The position numbers and the translations under genes are program-made. This document shows positions 9,052 through 19,333 of a stretch of DNA of 64,000 bases, piece by piece (position 1 is the first letter of the stretch; each line of letters begins with the position of its first letter). A model generated the notes under the pieces. The model made no database searches. It was given only the letters and a program-made list of their open reading frames with translations, and was not told the DNA's origin. Origin of the DNA: Favolaschia claudopus (taxonomy: Eukaryota > Basidiomycota > Agaricomycetes > Agaricales > Mycenaceae); the NCBI GenBank assembly GCA_037176885.1, contig JAWWNJ010000100.1:248001-312000 (forward strand). Direction: 5' to 3'.

Positions 9052-11417
9052 AAGTCCAAAATGGGGGAAAGATGAGACGGCGGGAGCAGAACAAGGAGCA
9101 AAACTCACGGGATCGTGAGATTTCGGTGATGCCGAACCAAACACTTTTCTTCGCTCTCCCCCACCATGTCGCGGCTGCGTGCCTCCCTCCGAGTTCCTCT
9201 TCATTCTCTCGACTCCCAGCTCCCCGACGACTCCCCGCCTCGCTCACAACACCGACCTCATCCCAACGCCGACGTCGACGCCCGACCTCCCGCATTTACA
9301 TACTGACTACACCGGAACAAGGTACGTGTACTGACCCCTTCCCTCACCGCCCAACTCAATCCAAACTTCCACCGCTTCGCCGACATCGTCGTAGCCATTG
9401 GGCGTTCGACGCGTGACTCAAGCATTGACGGCGCACCCATGCCCTCGACGCCGCACTCGCCCACGCTGCCCTTAGCGCCGACATCGCCGCCCCGACGCCG
9501 CGTCGCCCCCTCCCCACGACCACCACCGTTCGCCGACGCCTCGCCGTCGGGACCCAGAGCCGAGGAATGTGCGTGGCCCGCCATCTTGTTTGGTATCCGC
9601 GCTAACGAGATTCTTCTAGCCCTTTTTCTCCCTTCACCCTCTTCCTCCTCTTCCTCCGCACCTCTCCCCTCAAGCACCCCGCCGCTTCCTCGCTCTCCCG
9701 CCGCCGTTCTTCACGCCGCCGGCGCCGACACGTACATACGAGTACATAGAGAGACAAACTACCAACGTGCGTCGTCCACCGCTTCCTCCTGCCTCCCGCG
9801 CCTCATTAACGTCATCTATCCTCTTCCTAGCATGACACCTTCCCCCCTCGACTCGTGCCCACGGCCACGACTGCCCGACCGCATCTCACCGCCGTCTCGA
9901 TACCCTCAAGCAAGCGAAAACTCGGTCTCCTTTCCTTCAATCTCTCCACCCGCGCCATGCCGCAACCGACGTCCCCGCCGCCGCCGCCCTCCTCAATACC
10001 GACATTGTCACGTCGGCGCTACGCGCCGACTCGCTCGGAAATTATCGCTAAAATGGAAAATCAAGTCAGTTCTTCCATTTTGACGACGAAAAAACAGAAA
10101 ACTAACTTACCTAACAAGTACACACTACCCCTCTTTGCCTTGCACCCACCGAGTCCCCGCCTCTTCGACGCCGCCGCTCGCGGCGCCAACACTTCAGCGC
10201 TGCGTCGCTCGAAAATGCACTAAGAATCAAAATAAAGTGAGTATTTTGGTTTTTGACGGAAAACGAACGTGAAATTTACCCGCCTAAGTACGCAGATCGT
10301 CGCGTCGCGTCACGCCACCGCCGCCCTCCTCATCACCGTCGACGCCGACATCGTCGTCTAGGCGCTCGACTCGCCAGGAAACTATCGCTAGAGTCAAAAT
10401 AACGTGAGTTTCTTCGTTTTCGACGCCGAAAGCAACGGAATCACTCACCTACTTACATAGATACACTCCGTGCGAGTCGCGTGGATTCCGGCACGCGAAG
10501 GAAGCGCCGGGAGAGCGGTCAATGCGCGCTTTGCGCGTTCGCGGCGGGAACGAGGGTGGAATGGCGGTGATGAGCGGGAGGTGGAGAAGTCGAAACCAAG
10601 TAGAAACTTGGTCCTGTAGCGTACCTACTGAATGTAAGTAGCTAGTCAATTTGAAAGAAATGGATCTGTTTTTGAAGAAATCGAGTGAATCGTCAGTAAA
10701 TGAATAGTAAACGGCGGCGGACGAGTCGGGGTTGAAGGAAATTGAATGGAAATGAAAAGAAGAGAACAAAATACTCACCTGTAGTGAATTTGAAGTCGGA
10801 AATCGGCAGGCGCGAGTTGAGTTAAGTTGTGAATCGTGCGCTGAGTTGAGGTGTCAGCGCACAAGGAAAATGAACAAAATGAAATCTTACCTCTAGTGAT
10901 TTCACTTCAATTCAAACCCAACGCGAGTCGACTCAAATCGACTCGCTCGGAATGAACCAACCCGTAGTTTGAGGATTAAGTCGGAGATCTGAAAGCAACG
11001 GTAAATTGAGGATCAACGTAGGAACAGTGAATGAATGAAATGAGATTGATGAGAGGAACGAAAGAAAAAGAAATGGAATGAGATGAGATGAAAAGAGGCG
11101 TACCCGTGGCTGACTCGGGGATCGAGATAAAGATGAAGGTGAGTTCAACTTGAACTCAACCTTGAATCACCCTTACCGGTGACAGGCAACGAACGTACGA
11201 AACAAAAAAAAAAGAAACGAAAATAAACAGAAAGCAAACTCACCTCGCAGTCCGAGTTATCGATACTTTCAACTAATTCAACTTCAACTTTGACTGGATT
11301 CGCCGACTCTCGGGAATCGGTGACGTTGAACCGAGCTGTAGAAGGAAAGAAAGGTTAATGTAAGATAAGGGTCAGTTCGAGTTAAAGTTCAGTTGAACTT
11401 GACTTACTTAATAGAGA

Positions 11418-13019
11418 CTAGCAGTTACCCGTGCTACGCTACGGTGTGACTCATCACGCAAATTACAGCGAGAAAAAGTTGTATTACAGAGTGAATATAC
11501 ATTAATAAAGTTCATTTTAGTGTCTGTTACCGGAACCCCCTGCGCGACGACCGGTGGAAGTCCTTTCACCCCGGTCTTGTCTCTTCCTGCCCATTTGATA
11601 CTTGATTTGATACATCGAGCTTGCGTTTCTTGGGGTTTGGCTCGGATGCGTCGCGAGGAGATGTCTGTTCTCCGAAAAACCCAGTAAATTTGGGGCGCGC
11701 AGGAGTACTGTTGTTGACTATCCACAGCCTGCGCATCATTCCCAACGAAGAGACGATGCAGAGGCTCTGACGGCTCTTCGAGTCGCTGCAACGCGACCTT
11801 GCCATGATTACAGCACATCCCGTACGGCGAACGGGAATTTTTCGGGGGGTGTAGGACTTGCTCAGCGACCCAATGGAGTGCTCCGCATGTGGGACAGCGG
11901 CCGTTCATGTAACAGAGATCATGGCGAGATGGCGGATCCAGGTAATCTTTGCTCGCTGCTAAAAACAACTCATCGCAGGTAAGCTGACGATTATCTTCAT
12001 AACGGTATGCAATCAGCGGAGGAAGTAATCTAAACATCATTTACACGTACTTGGCGGCCGTGCGGGACTCGCATTTTGATTGTATTGGCGTGTACGATTG
12101 CCTGTTCCTTCAGGCCGAGCTTGTGCGAAAATTAACGGCTTGAGACACCGACTATAAAGAGATAACTCACCATCAGCAGCGGAAGCACTCTGTTGTGTTG
12201 CAGGTGGGGTAGGGAGACCGTTGTGGATGGCCTGGAGAGCGAGACTTTTCGAGCCTCTCGAATTGAACAACAAAACTGACTTACTTGTGATATTCGAGAC
12301 TTGCGGACAGTCGGCGGAGGATCTGTAAAGCAGAAAAGTGTGTTAGAAGTAAATACCAATGAATATTGAATGAATTGCAGCGCACCGACATCCATTCTCG
12401 CAGCCTTCTCGGCACGTTCCCGCTCCCTTCTTGCTCTTTGGGCCAGGGATCTGTTGGAAGAGGCTTGCGGTGGAGGTCCCGGACGGTTTTCGCGAGCTGT
12501 TTGATGTCTTCTGCGTTGACCAAGAGATCGCGCGCTAAGAGTGGCCGAATCTGGCGGGGCGGCATATTTTCTTCATGCTGAGCGGGGACGCGTCTGCGGG
12601 GGGCTGCCTTCATTGCGCATAAGTCACGTTGTATCTGGCGTTGTAGTTGTTGATGCCTTCGCGGCGTTGTCGGAGGAGTTAATAAGTTCCTAGAAACGGT
12701 GAGTCTACAGCAGAGGCGGGGAGAATCGGGTGCACATCTTCTGTTAGGTGAGAATGAAGAGAGACGGTGAAAAGACTTAGAGGTCACACAGAAGGGTTAA
12801 AGAAACACGTTTATTGAAGGCGAGGCTACGGTGATACAGCTACATTGTGTGTGGGGTGTGTTGGAGCGTTGTGGAGCGGAGGTTGGAAGACGTGCGAGAC
12901 AGTAGCGGAGTTGTGGTGAGCTGTTTGGCCGGAACGGATGACGTTGGTGGAGCCCTCGGGTGTTCCCGGAACCACTTGATTGACGTTTGTCCAGAGTCAA
13001 CCCTCGATTGTAATATAGA
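11418..13019 (-). mobile_element. Non-autonomous Helitron in module F of U1
   Basis: A 1,602-bp insertion. Read on the minus strand it starts TCTATATTACAATCG, and it ends with a short GC hairpin (CCGT-AGCGTAGC-ACGG) followed by GGTAACTGCTAG. It lies between A and T. These are Helitron signatures: 5' TC, 3' hairpin plus CTAG, AT target, no target duplication. U2 has the intact site at 23,912/23,913, where flanking sequence on both sides matches exactly. The element carries only the N-terminal part of a helitron protein gene and lacks Rep and helicase domains, so it cannot move by itself. Confidence 0.92.
11430..12787 (-). pseudogene. Truncated Helitron helicase-like protein (N-terminal zinc-binding region)
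   Basis: Minus-strand gene with at least three exons inside the Helitron. The first (from about 12,787) encodes a basic, Gln-rich stretch including LPTDPWPKEQEGSG. The last, read from about 12,040, has LPRHDLCYMN-like PSRHDLCYMNGRC, then CPTCGALHWVAEQ and MCCNHGKVAL, then RLFVGNDAQ. The CPxCxALHW ... CCxxGKV arrangement is the conserved Cys/His segment that precedes the Rep domain in fungal helitron proteins, as I know the family. After FTGF-like KFTGFFGEQ the frame changes to a Lys/Arg-rich tail and stops. The family is usually well over 1,000 residues; here only the first few hundred remain. It is probably not functional. Confidence 0.8.
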
Positions 13020-15389
13020 TGTATAGGAGTATCTTCGATTGTATAGTGCGCGCACGCGCGATTCAAAGCGGCAGAAGTTAAGGAGAGTAACGAATTGAGA
13101 TTGTGTGAACGTACCTGGGACGAAAATGGCATGGTTCCGGCGTTGAGTTTGAGGTACACGGGAGGCTGGATGCGGAGGGGCATAGAGTCGGTGTCTGGGG
13201 TGTAGAAAAGCAAAATTAGTATCGATTCGAGTCGTATGTTGAAATGAAAGTTGAATACATACCGGCATAGGTTTGGTGAACCTTCACTTGTACATGCGCG
13301 CAGGCGCGCGATCAAGATCGGCATAGGTTCATAGGTTCGGGCTTCAACGTTGAACACAAAGTCAGTCAATAGTTAGGGTAAGGAGGTCAAATTCAACGTA
13401 CCTGAGCAGAAAGTAGCATAGTTTCGCTGTTAGATTTGAAATACTTGAAGAGTTTGGTGCGGAGAGACATGGTTTCGGCCTCCGGCCGTTGAAATTCAAG
13501 TTAGAGAGTCAATAGTTAAGTGCAGTATCGGTTCGCGTCGTGTGTTTATCGAAGTATGGATGAATACTTACCGGCATAGTTTCGGTATACCTTCGATTGA
13601 AGAGGTACGCTCGCGCGCGATTCAGACCCCGGTATAGGTTTGGCCTTCTTCAAATTACAAGTCAGAAGGTCAATAATCAGAGTAAGGAAGTGAGATTAAC
13701 CTCACCTGACACAAAGCCGGCATGGTTTCTGTGTTCACGTCGAGATACTTGGGAGGCTGGAGCAACCTTCAAAATCGAACTCATTCAGTCAGTTTTGAAT
13801 CGTTAAATTCGAAGCTAATGGTCGTACTCACCTGAACGAGATCAACCCAATCTCGACAGGCAAGCCATCGTTGATGATTCAACCAATCTTGACTAGTCGA
13901 GACGAAACGAATGAACAAGTCAATTGAGAGGCACGGCTCACCACGAGACCGAGACGGCGCCGAACTCAGATGTCGAGCTCAACTTTTGAGGTGGTACTTG
14001 TGTGCTTGAAGGTAGATGATGGATGCTATCGAAACGGTCAGGAATCGTTTATAATAGCAGAACCAAAACTTAACTAGACAGCTGCAATGTAAATCTCACC
14101 AACCTATTCAAACGGCCAGTCATTCAAGGTGAATTCAATAAGGAATTCACTTACCTTGCGCACAGAGTCGAAAGGAGGCAAAGGCTCGGTGTCAGGAGTG
14201 TATAAGAGCTAGGGTCAGCATCGAATTTGAGTCGTGAGTCGGGTGTTGAAATAGACATTGAATGTATACTGACATAGTCTCAGTATCAAGAAGGAGGACG
14301 AAGGGCTAGAAGAAACACAGGTCAGTGAGATGTAATTGGGTGAGATGAATAGATAGCGCACCTTGCTTCAAGTTTTAGTCAAGTCCAAATTTGAACAAGT
14401 CTCAAAAATGAACGCGGCCTTTGAATCGAACACATTCAATTAGTCGCGCGGTTCAGAGTCAAAGTTGAAGTTAATGGTCATACTCACGTCGTACATTGTT
14501 CAAGCCAATCTCGACTGCTTCAGACAAAAGGATCAGAACCAAAGTGAATCAAATGAAAGGGTCAGCTCACCAAGAAAAACCGGGACGGCGCCGAAGTCAA
14601 GACGCGTTCAAGTTTTGAAGTGGGGCTTGAGTGGTCGAAGGGAAATGCTGAATACTATCAAAACGGTCAGTAATCATTGATAATAGCGGCATTAGAACTG
14701 ACCTAGACAGTCAAAATGTGCATCTCAGGAAGCTATTCAATTGATCAAACGGTCAGTAATTCAAAGCTGAAGTCAATGAAGATCCCACTTGCCTCGGGCG
14801 CACACAGTTAGAGTGTGCGTCTCATGTAAGTTAAGAGCGAATACAAGCTGAATGAAATGTTAGTAAAGGCTTGAATCAAAGGAATTGAAGTCACTCACCT
14901 GTACAAACTCGTCGAAAGATAGCTTGAAGGTCAGTTTGGCGTTGAAAGGGTCAGAATTTGACTCTTGTATAGCAAAAGGCGAAGCCAAGCGATGCTAATT
15001 AGAAAGTAAGTAATCGTTTGAACGAGACAAGATGACAACTTACTGTATTGGAAGACTTGAATAGTAGAAATATGGAAGAATTCAGTACGACGCTGAGGCT
15101 GGATAGAAAGACATACTAGAGTGAGTTATAGAGCCTATAATCAAAAGAGCATAAGAGCTAGTTCATTAGAAGACAGAGAGGTACGGTAAAAGTCACAAAG
15201 GACAAGCCATCGACGTGAAAGTTGACGAAGAAGTGAAAGGCCGGTGAAAGCCGATTAAGGCCGAAAGTCGAGTTGAAGCACAAAATCGTCGAATTGAAGG
15301 AAGAGAAAGCAAGTTGAAGAGGTGTTAGAGTCTAGTTGAATAGAAAGTTGAATTCAAGTGAAGTTGAGTTGAGTAGTTGAAGGGAGGGA

Positions 15390-16800
15390 AGTGGGAAGTG
15401 GGCGGTCAACCCATAATCAAACTCAACGGTGCGAGCTCACCTATATACCGCTCCCCCGGCCCTCCAACGCTATCCTGCTCACCAAATCTTCCGAACTTCC
15501 GTCGGGATCGACAGTCCGTCTTGAGATTTGCGGAGCACCGAGCCATTCAACCGGAAATTGCGGAAATTGCAGAAGTCGACGGGGACCTGAAAGAATTCAA
15601 AAGTCAGCGAAAAGCCCCGCGGAAAGTACACGCACGTCAGTGCGGGTCCGAGTAGTTGATCGCATCATTTCAGGGTCGGAAGGTTGGGGGTGGAGGGAGA
15701 GATGAGGTCGAGATAGCGGAGGGTCGAGATAGGGGTATGTTGCCATTGCGGCGTGAAGACGAGTCGAGGGCCTTCAAGACTGCGGGAGCAGCGAAAGTGA
15801 GTGGTTTGGACAACCTTTGAGTGCCAAGACACGGAGATGTCAGCATGATACAGCCATGGAAGCGAGGCATTCTAAAACACACCTGAATTCCTCCGGTCGC
15901 AACACGGCTCCAATCGCTCCAGAACCTTCCCTGATGCCACGCACATCCACAATCAATCGATGACGAGATTTCTGAGTCAGAGTTCTGCGGTACCGCTAGC
16001 CCAGACCCCGTTTTTTCGAAATACGCACAAACGCGCCTGGCGGTGCTGCTGGTGTTCCTGAGCCAAAATGGCGCTGTAGTTCGAATACACAGAGGGAGGG
16101 TAGGATATGGTGACGTACACGAGCCTCAGAGTCCACTCGAGGCAGCGGGAGGAATCGACGATGGTGGTGGTGAGAGGCAATGTTCGGAATTTCCTGTTTT
16201 GGACTCGATATCGATGATCCGATCAACACCGTTTTCTTCCGCTCCCCTCACCTCATCTCGTTGAAGGCTCTGTGCCCACGCCCTGCGCGCGTCTGCCAAG
16301 CATCAACATACCGGCACGGCGCGCACGACGCGGTCCTCAAGCTCCGAAGACCCCGGAAACCGGCGTATCTAGATCCATGGGCCAAATTTCGGCATTTTCT
16401 GACTTCTGCGCGCGCACCGCTCGATTTCGCTTGCTGTTATGGAACTGATGCTTATCAATGGTACTTACTCGATTTCCCATTGGCTCAAGTCTTCCGCCGT
16501 CTCTGAGGACTTACCTCAAGATTCATTTTCTCAAAATACTACTCTCGAGTGCGAGAACAGCAACTTCTTCTTGGCGGCGCGCGACTGGCCGCGTCAGATG
16601 CGCCACTCCGACCTTTCCCACTGTTCCTGTCGCGAATCAAATCAATGTGAACAAATTCAAATTCACCGCAACGTTATCCGCTTCGCTCCACCCTGGTTCC
16701 GACTGGCTTTTTTTTTTCTCTAACTTCAATTAATATTCCTGCTCTTTGGGCTCAGGTAATCTGTCTGGGAGTTCAAATCGTGAGCTATGCAATGTGTTCT
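15390..16800 (-). repeat. Module A, copy 2
   Basis: Nearly the same as copy 4 (offset about 22,425). On the minus strand one clear intron runs from GTGTGTTTTAGAATG (near 15,882), with branch-like CTGAC, to CTCAAAG (near 15,817). Another starts GTGCGTGTACTTTCCG (near 15,635) and ends TTTCAG (near 15,590). Plus-strand frames beginning MFGISCFGLDIDDPI are open for 108 codons here and in copy 4 but are not kept in copies 1, 3 and 5. Confidence 0.5.
15442..15447 (-). promoter_or_regulatory. TATA box at the F1/A2 border
   Basis: CTATATACC on the plus strand reads GGTATATAG on the minus strand, facing the F1 array. It matches the motif at the same border in the other units. Confidence 0.5.
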
Positions 16801-16984
16801 GAAAGCTCAGGATGTTGAACCGACGATTTTGAGTTCAGGGCTTCCGATCGGAATTATCAAGTTCGTAAGGTGATTCATTCGAAACAAATGCGCTGATTTT
16901 GTTGCGACGGAGACGCTCAGGCGACGCCGTTGTAGCGGGTTTGGAACTAACAGAACCAAACCGATTGCTTTTCTTTCACCACCA

Positions 16985-18985
16985 CCATGACCCCCCACTT
17001 CCCCCCAGAATTTTCCGCCCCCTCCATGATGCTTCGTAAATTCTTCTTCTTCCCCTCGCTCCTCTCCCTTTCTGAGTACCCCCAGCAGCTTCACAATGCG
17101 TTCACTATACGTATCGACGTCCCCCGAGCGGGACTTCGCGTATGTCTTCACTTGCTCCAGAAATGCTTTCATCTAACACTTTTTTTCACCAGAATTTTGC
17201 CGCCGGCAGGCTAACCCCGCCCCCAACGCGGAAAGCTGGGTCTGATCCCACCATCCCGCAAGCTCTTTGCTGGCGCCGTCTCCGCCGCCGCGCCGCGAAG
17301 CGGCGCCAACACCTTTGACCATACGTATCGCGTTCCCGCGAACGACGTAAGCTCATTCTCATGTTTTATCGTGTGCTCATTTTAACGCGTTTTTCAGCGC
17401 ATTTGCGCCGGAGCTTTGGCTGCCGGCAGGCAAATACCCGCCCCGACGTCTCCAGCAGCGGTATCCCCAGCTATCTTTCAAGACTTTTGTTGTCGTTGTC
17501 GCCGCCGCGCCGCGCAGCGGTGCCATTGCGTCGACACGACCTATCACCGTCCGGCGAGCGGGTATCTTTAATGGTAAGCTGCATTTTCTTTCTGTTCCGG
17601 TTTCTTCGTCTTACGACTTCGTCAGAATCTTGAACTTGACGTTGACGTCGGTTAGTTTGGGTGAGGTAAGGTTTGCGTTCTGTTGTTTCAAGTCTTGACT
17701 CAAGCCGTCTCCATGTCACGCACGTCGAGACGTATCGACGTCCCGCGAGCGTGGTTGTCTCCAGGTGAGTGGCTTCTCATCTCATTCTTCGATTCAACTC
17801 TCATTTCAGCGTCGCTGTCGCCGCCAATATTAATTCAACCTCAAAACTCGAGATTTCGTCGTCCCCCGAGCGACATCTTCTTGTATGTTTCCCCACGCAT
17901 TCCCAATGTTTTCTAGACTAAATTACATTCCCAGAATCTAAATTTCTCCGCTGCGCGGCATTCATCATCAATACCAAGGCCGCAAATCGAAATTCGAGAT
18001 TTCAATGTCCACCGACCAACGCTTTCAGCGGTGCACCAGGTGCGCTTCTACCCTCGTTTAACGTGTTTCTTCACTAATTTCAAAGCTCCAAGAATTTTCC
18101 TCTCCCGCTGCGCGGGCTACATCATCGTCATCAGCGCCACCATCCCGTTTGGGAAACTCGAGATTCCGCGGTCCTGCGAGCGAGCCTCTGAGCTCAGTGG
18201 TGTTCAGGTGCGTACTATCACCCTTATGAAACGTGTTTTCGTGCTAATTTTCAGTGCCAGATATCTTTTCTCTCCGCTGCGCGGCGCATCACGGCCAACA
18301 ACATCATCAACTGAACAGTTAATCGGAAATTCGAGATTTGGCGTTCCCGCGAGCGAGGCTTTGAGTCTCAGGGTGTATAGGTGCGTGTCTTGGCTGTTTC
18401 TAGCCGTGTTCTGGTGCTAATTTGAAGTCGCAGAATTTTTCTTTCCGCTGCGCGGCGCCCACCTTCCGAAGTCAAGACCATCAAGCTCTTCAAGTCTGTC
18501 AAGTCCTCGAAGTCGAAGAAAATTTTCTTCGCTGCGCGGCCGACTCAGTGCGTACCACACCACCTACTGCTTGGATTCCTAACTCATTTCGTGCATTGAA
18601 GTCCCTTTTTTCTTCCGCTGCGCGGCGCTCACCATCCAAGTCTCAAGACCATCAACCTCGTCAGATTTACGATGTCCGCGTAGGTGAAGAAAAATTTCTT
18701 CGCTGCGCGGCCAGGTCAGTGAGTATCTTACAGCCTATTTCTTGGACTCCTGACTCGTTCTGTGAGTATAGTGCTTTTTTTCTTCCGCTGCGCAGCGCCG
18801 TCAGAAGCGCGGGCTTCATTCAAGAACTTTCTCGTCTTACCACCAACTCCTTGAATCAGGTGTGTCCTTCGTTCCTGCTCTTTCTCTCTGAATCTGAAGG
18901 ACTTGGTTTGAAGGGCGACTTCAAACTCTGAGTGCTCAAATCGTGCGGACTTCAAATCTTTCAAAGGTGCGTACGGACTTCAAAT
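16985..18985 (+). repeat. Module B, copy 2: plus-strand mini-exon array
   Basis: Begins with an ATG near 16,987 after CACCACCACC. This first exon can be read MTPHFPPEFS... and ends TIRIDVPRAGLR before a GTATGT donor near 17,138. The remaining exons and introns match copy 1 at an offset of 14,903, including the 51-nt intron GTAAGCTCATTC...TTTTTCAG near 17,347. The end carries extra type II exons near 18,620 and 18,700 that copy 1 lacks, so exon number differs between copies. Hairpin loops here include GAA (near 17,296) and GCA (near 17,516). The second exon is stopped by TGA in the phase set by the first, arguing against a simple long protein. Confidence 0.68.
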
Positions 18986-19009
18986 TCTCACTACATAATC
19001 ACAATTCAG

Positions 19010-19325
19010 GGTCTTTAACCCAGTAGTAGGTAGATCTAGATCTGTAAAAGTAGATCTCCGCCGTAGATATAGCCGCCCGATACACCCTCCAAACGGAGCG
19101 GGAAACGGCCTTCGTAAGGGTCCCAAAATCAAAAATTTTCTCGGTAGTCAGTATGTAAACAACAAATAAAACTATATCCTTTTGAGAACAGCGCCGAAAA
19201 CCTATAAGTCTGAGGTGGGTGAGTCGCTTGCGACCTTGGTCGCGCGGCGAGCTTAGTCGTGCGGTGAGCGCAGGAGTGTTTGAGAATTGCCTTTTTGGGA
19301 AGTCAATTCATACTAGTATACTCCG
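19010..19325. repeat. Module C, copy 2
   Basis: Same block as 3,956-4,262, with its own substitutions in the middle (GCCGCCCGATACACCC). The palindrome GTCGCTTGCGAC and two copies of the ~17-nt tandem unit are kept. Confidence 0.68.
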
Positions 19326-19333
19326 CTCGTCGC

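Larger units (their letters stand above)
8202..10620 (+). repeat. Module E, copy 1: SDR upstream region and CT-rich plus-strand exon array
   Basis: The left part (to ~8,620) is the SDR promoter. The right part is CT-rich on the plus strand with exon/intron structure. From ATG 9,164 a short frame reads MSRLRASLRVPLHSLDSQLP and ends TY-stop at 9,305. It is followed by ACAAG and a GTACGTGTACTGACC donor. Later exon-like blocks repeat a pattern GTCGGCGCTACGCGCCGACT or GGCGCTCGACTCG, then AATTATCGCTA, then a TGAGT donor (near 10,065, 10,236 and 10,404). A 16-nt hairpin CTCACG-GGAT-CGTGAG lies at 9,104-9,119. No known protein family is recognised; the frames are short and the composition is biased. 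Confidence 0.55.
181..15389. repeat. Macro-repeat unit U1
   Basis: First complete unit (15.2 kb). It is longer than the others because of three insertions absent from sister units: a 2.2 kb TIR element in the SDR gene, a ~0.42 kb insertion in module E and a 1.6 kb Helitron in module F. Without these it is about 11 kb, close to U2. Its A module is almost the same as that of U5, while its B module is almost the same as those of U2 and U4. Confidence 0.88.
10621..15389 (-). repeat. Module F, copy 1: minus-strand mini-exon array
   Basis: Read on the minus strand, many exon-like segments of 55-85 nt are separated by 45-65 nt introns with GTACGT, GTAAGT, GTATGT or GTGAGT donors, TGAC/TAAC branch-like sites and AG ends. 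One recurrent exon gives related peptides: at 13,115-13,194 with MPLRIQPPVYLKLNAGTMP; at 13,402-13,479 with MSLRTKLFKYFKSNSETM; at 13,706-13,766 with LQPPKYLDVNTETMP. Each ends CAG before the donor. The alternating exon type has RNYAG or NLCR at its end and an alternating CG tract inside. Other frames are also open in places, so coding is suggestive only. A Helitron interrupts the array at 11,418-13,019. No known family. Confidence 0.6.

Noticed and set aside
9439..10083. 214-codon plus-strand frame rich in Pro, Ser and Arg
   Set aside because: CT-rich composition keeps several frames open; the frame crosses predicted introns and is not kept in the other E copies.
16180..16506. MFGISC... 108-codon plus-strand frame in module A
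   Set aside because: Open in copies 2 and 4 only, which are nearly the same sequence; diverged copies 1, 3 and 5 lose the frame, and minus-strand intron signals fit the region better.
18422..18931. 169-codon plus-strand frame in module B
   Set aside because: It reads through predicted introns with clear donor and acceptor signals, and copies 1 and 4 break the frame.
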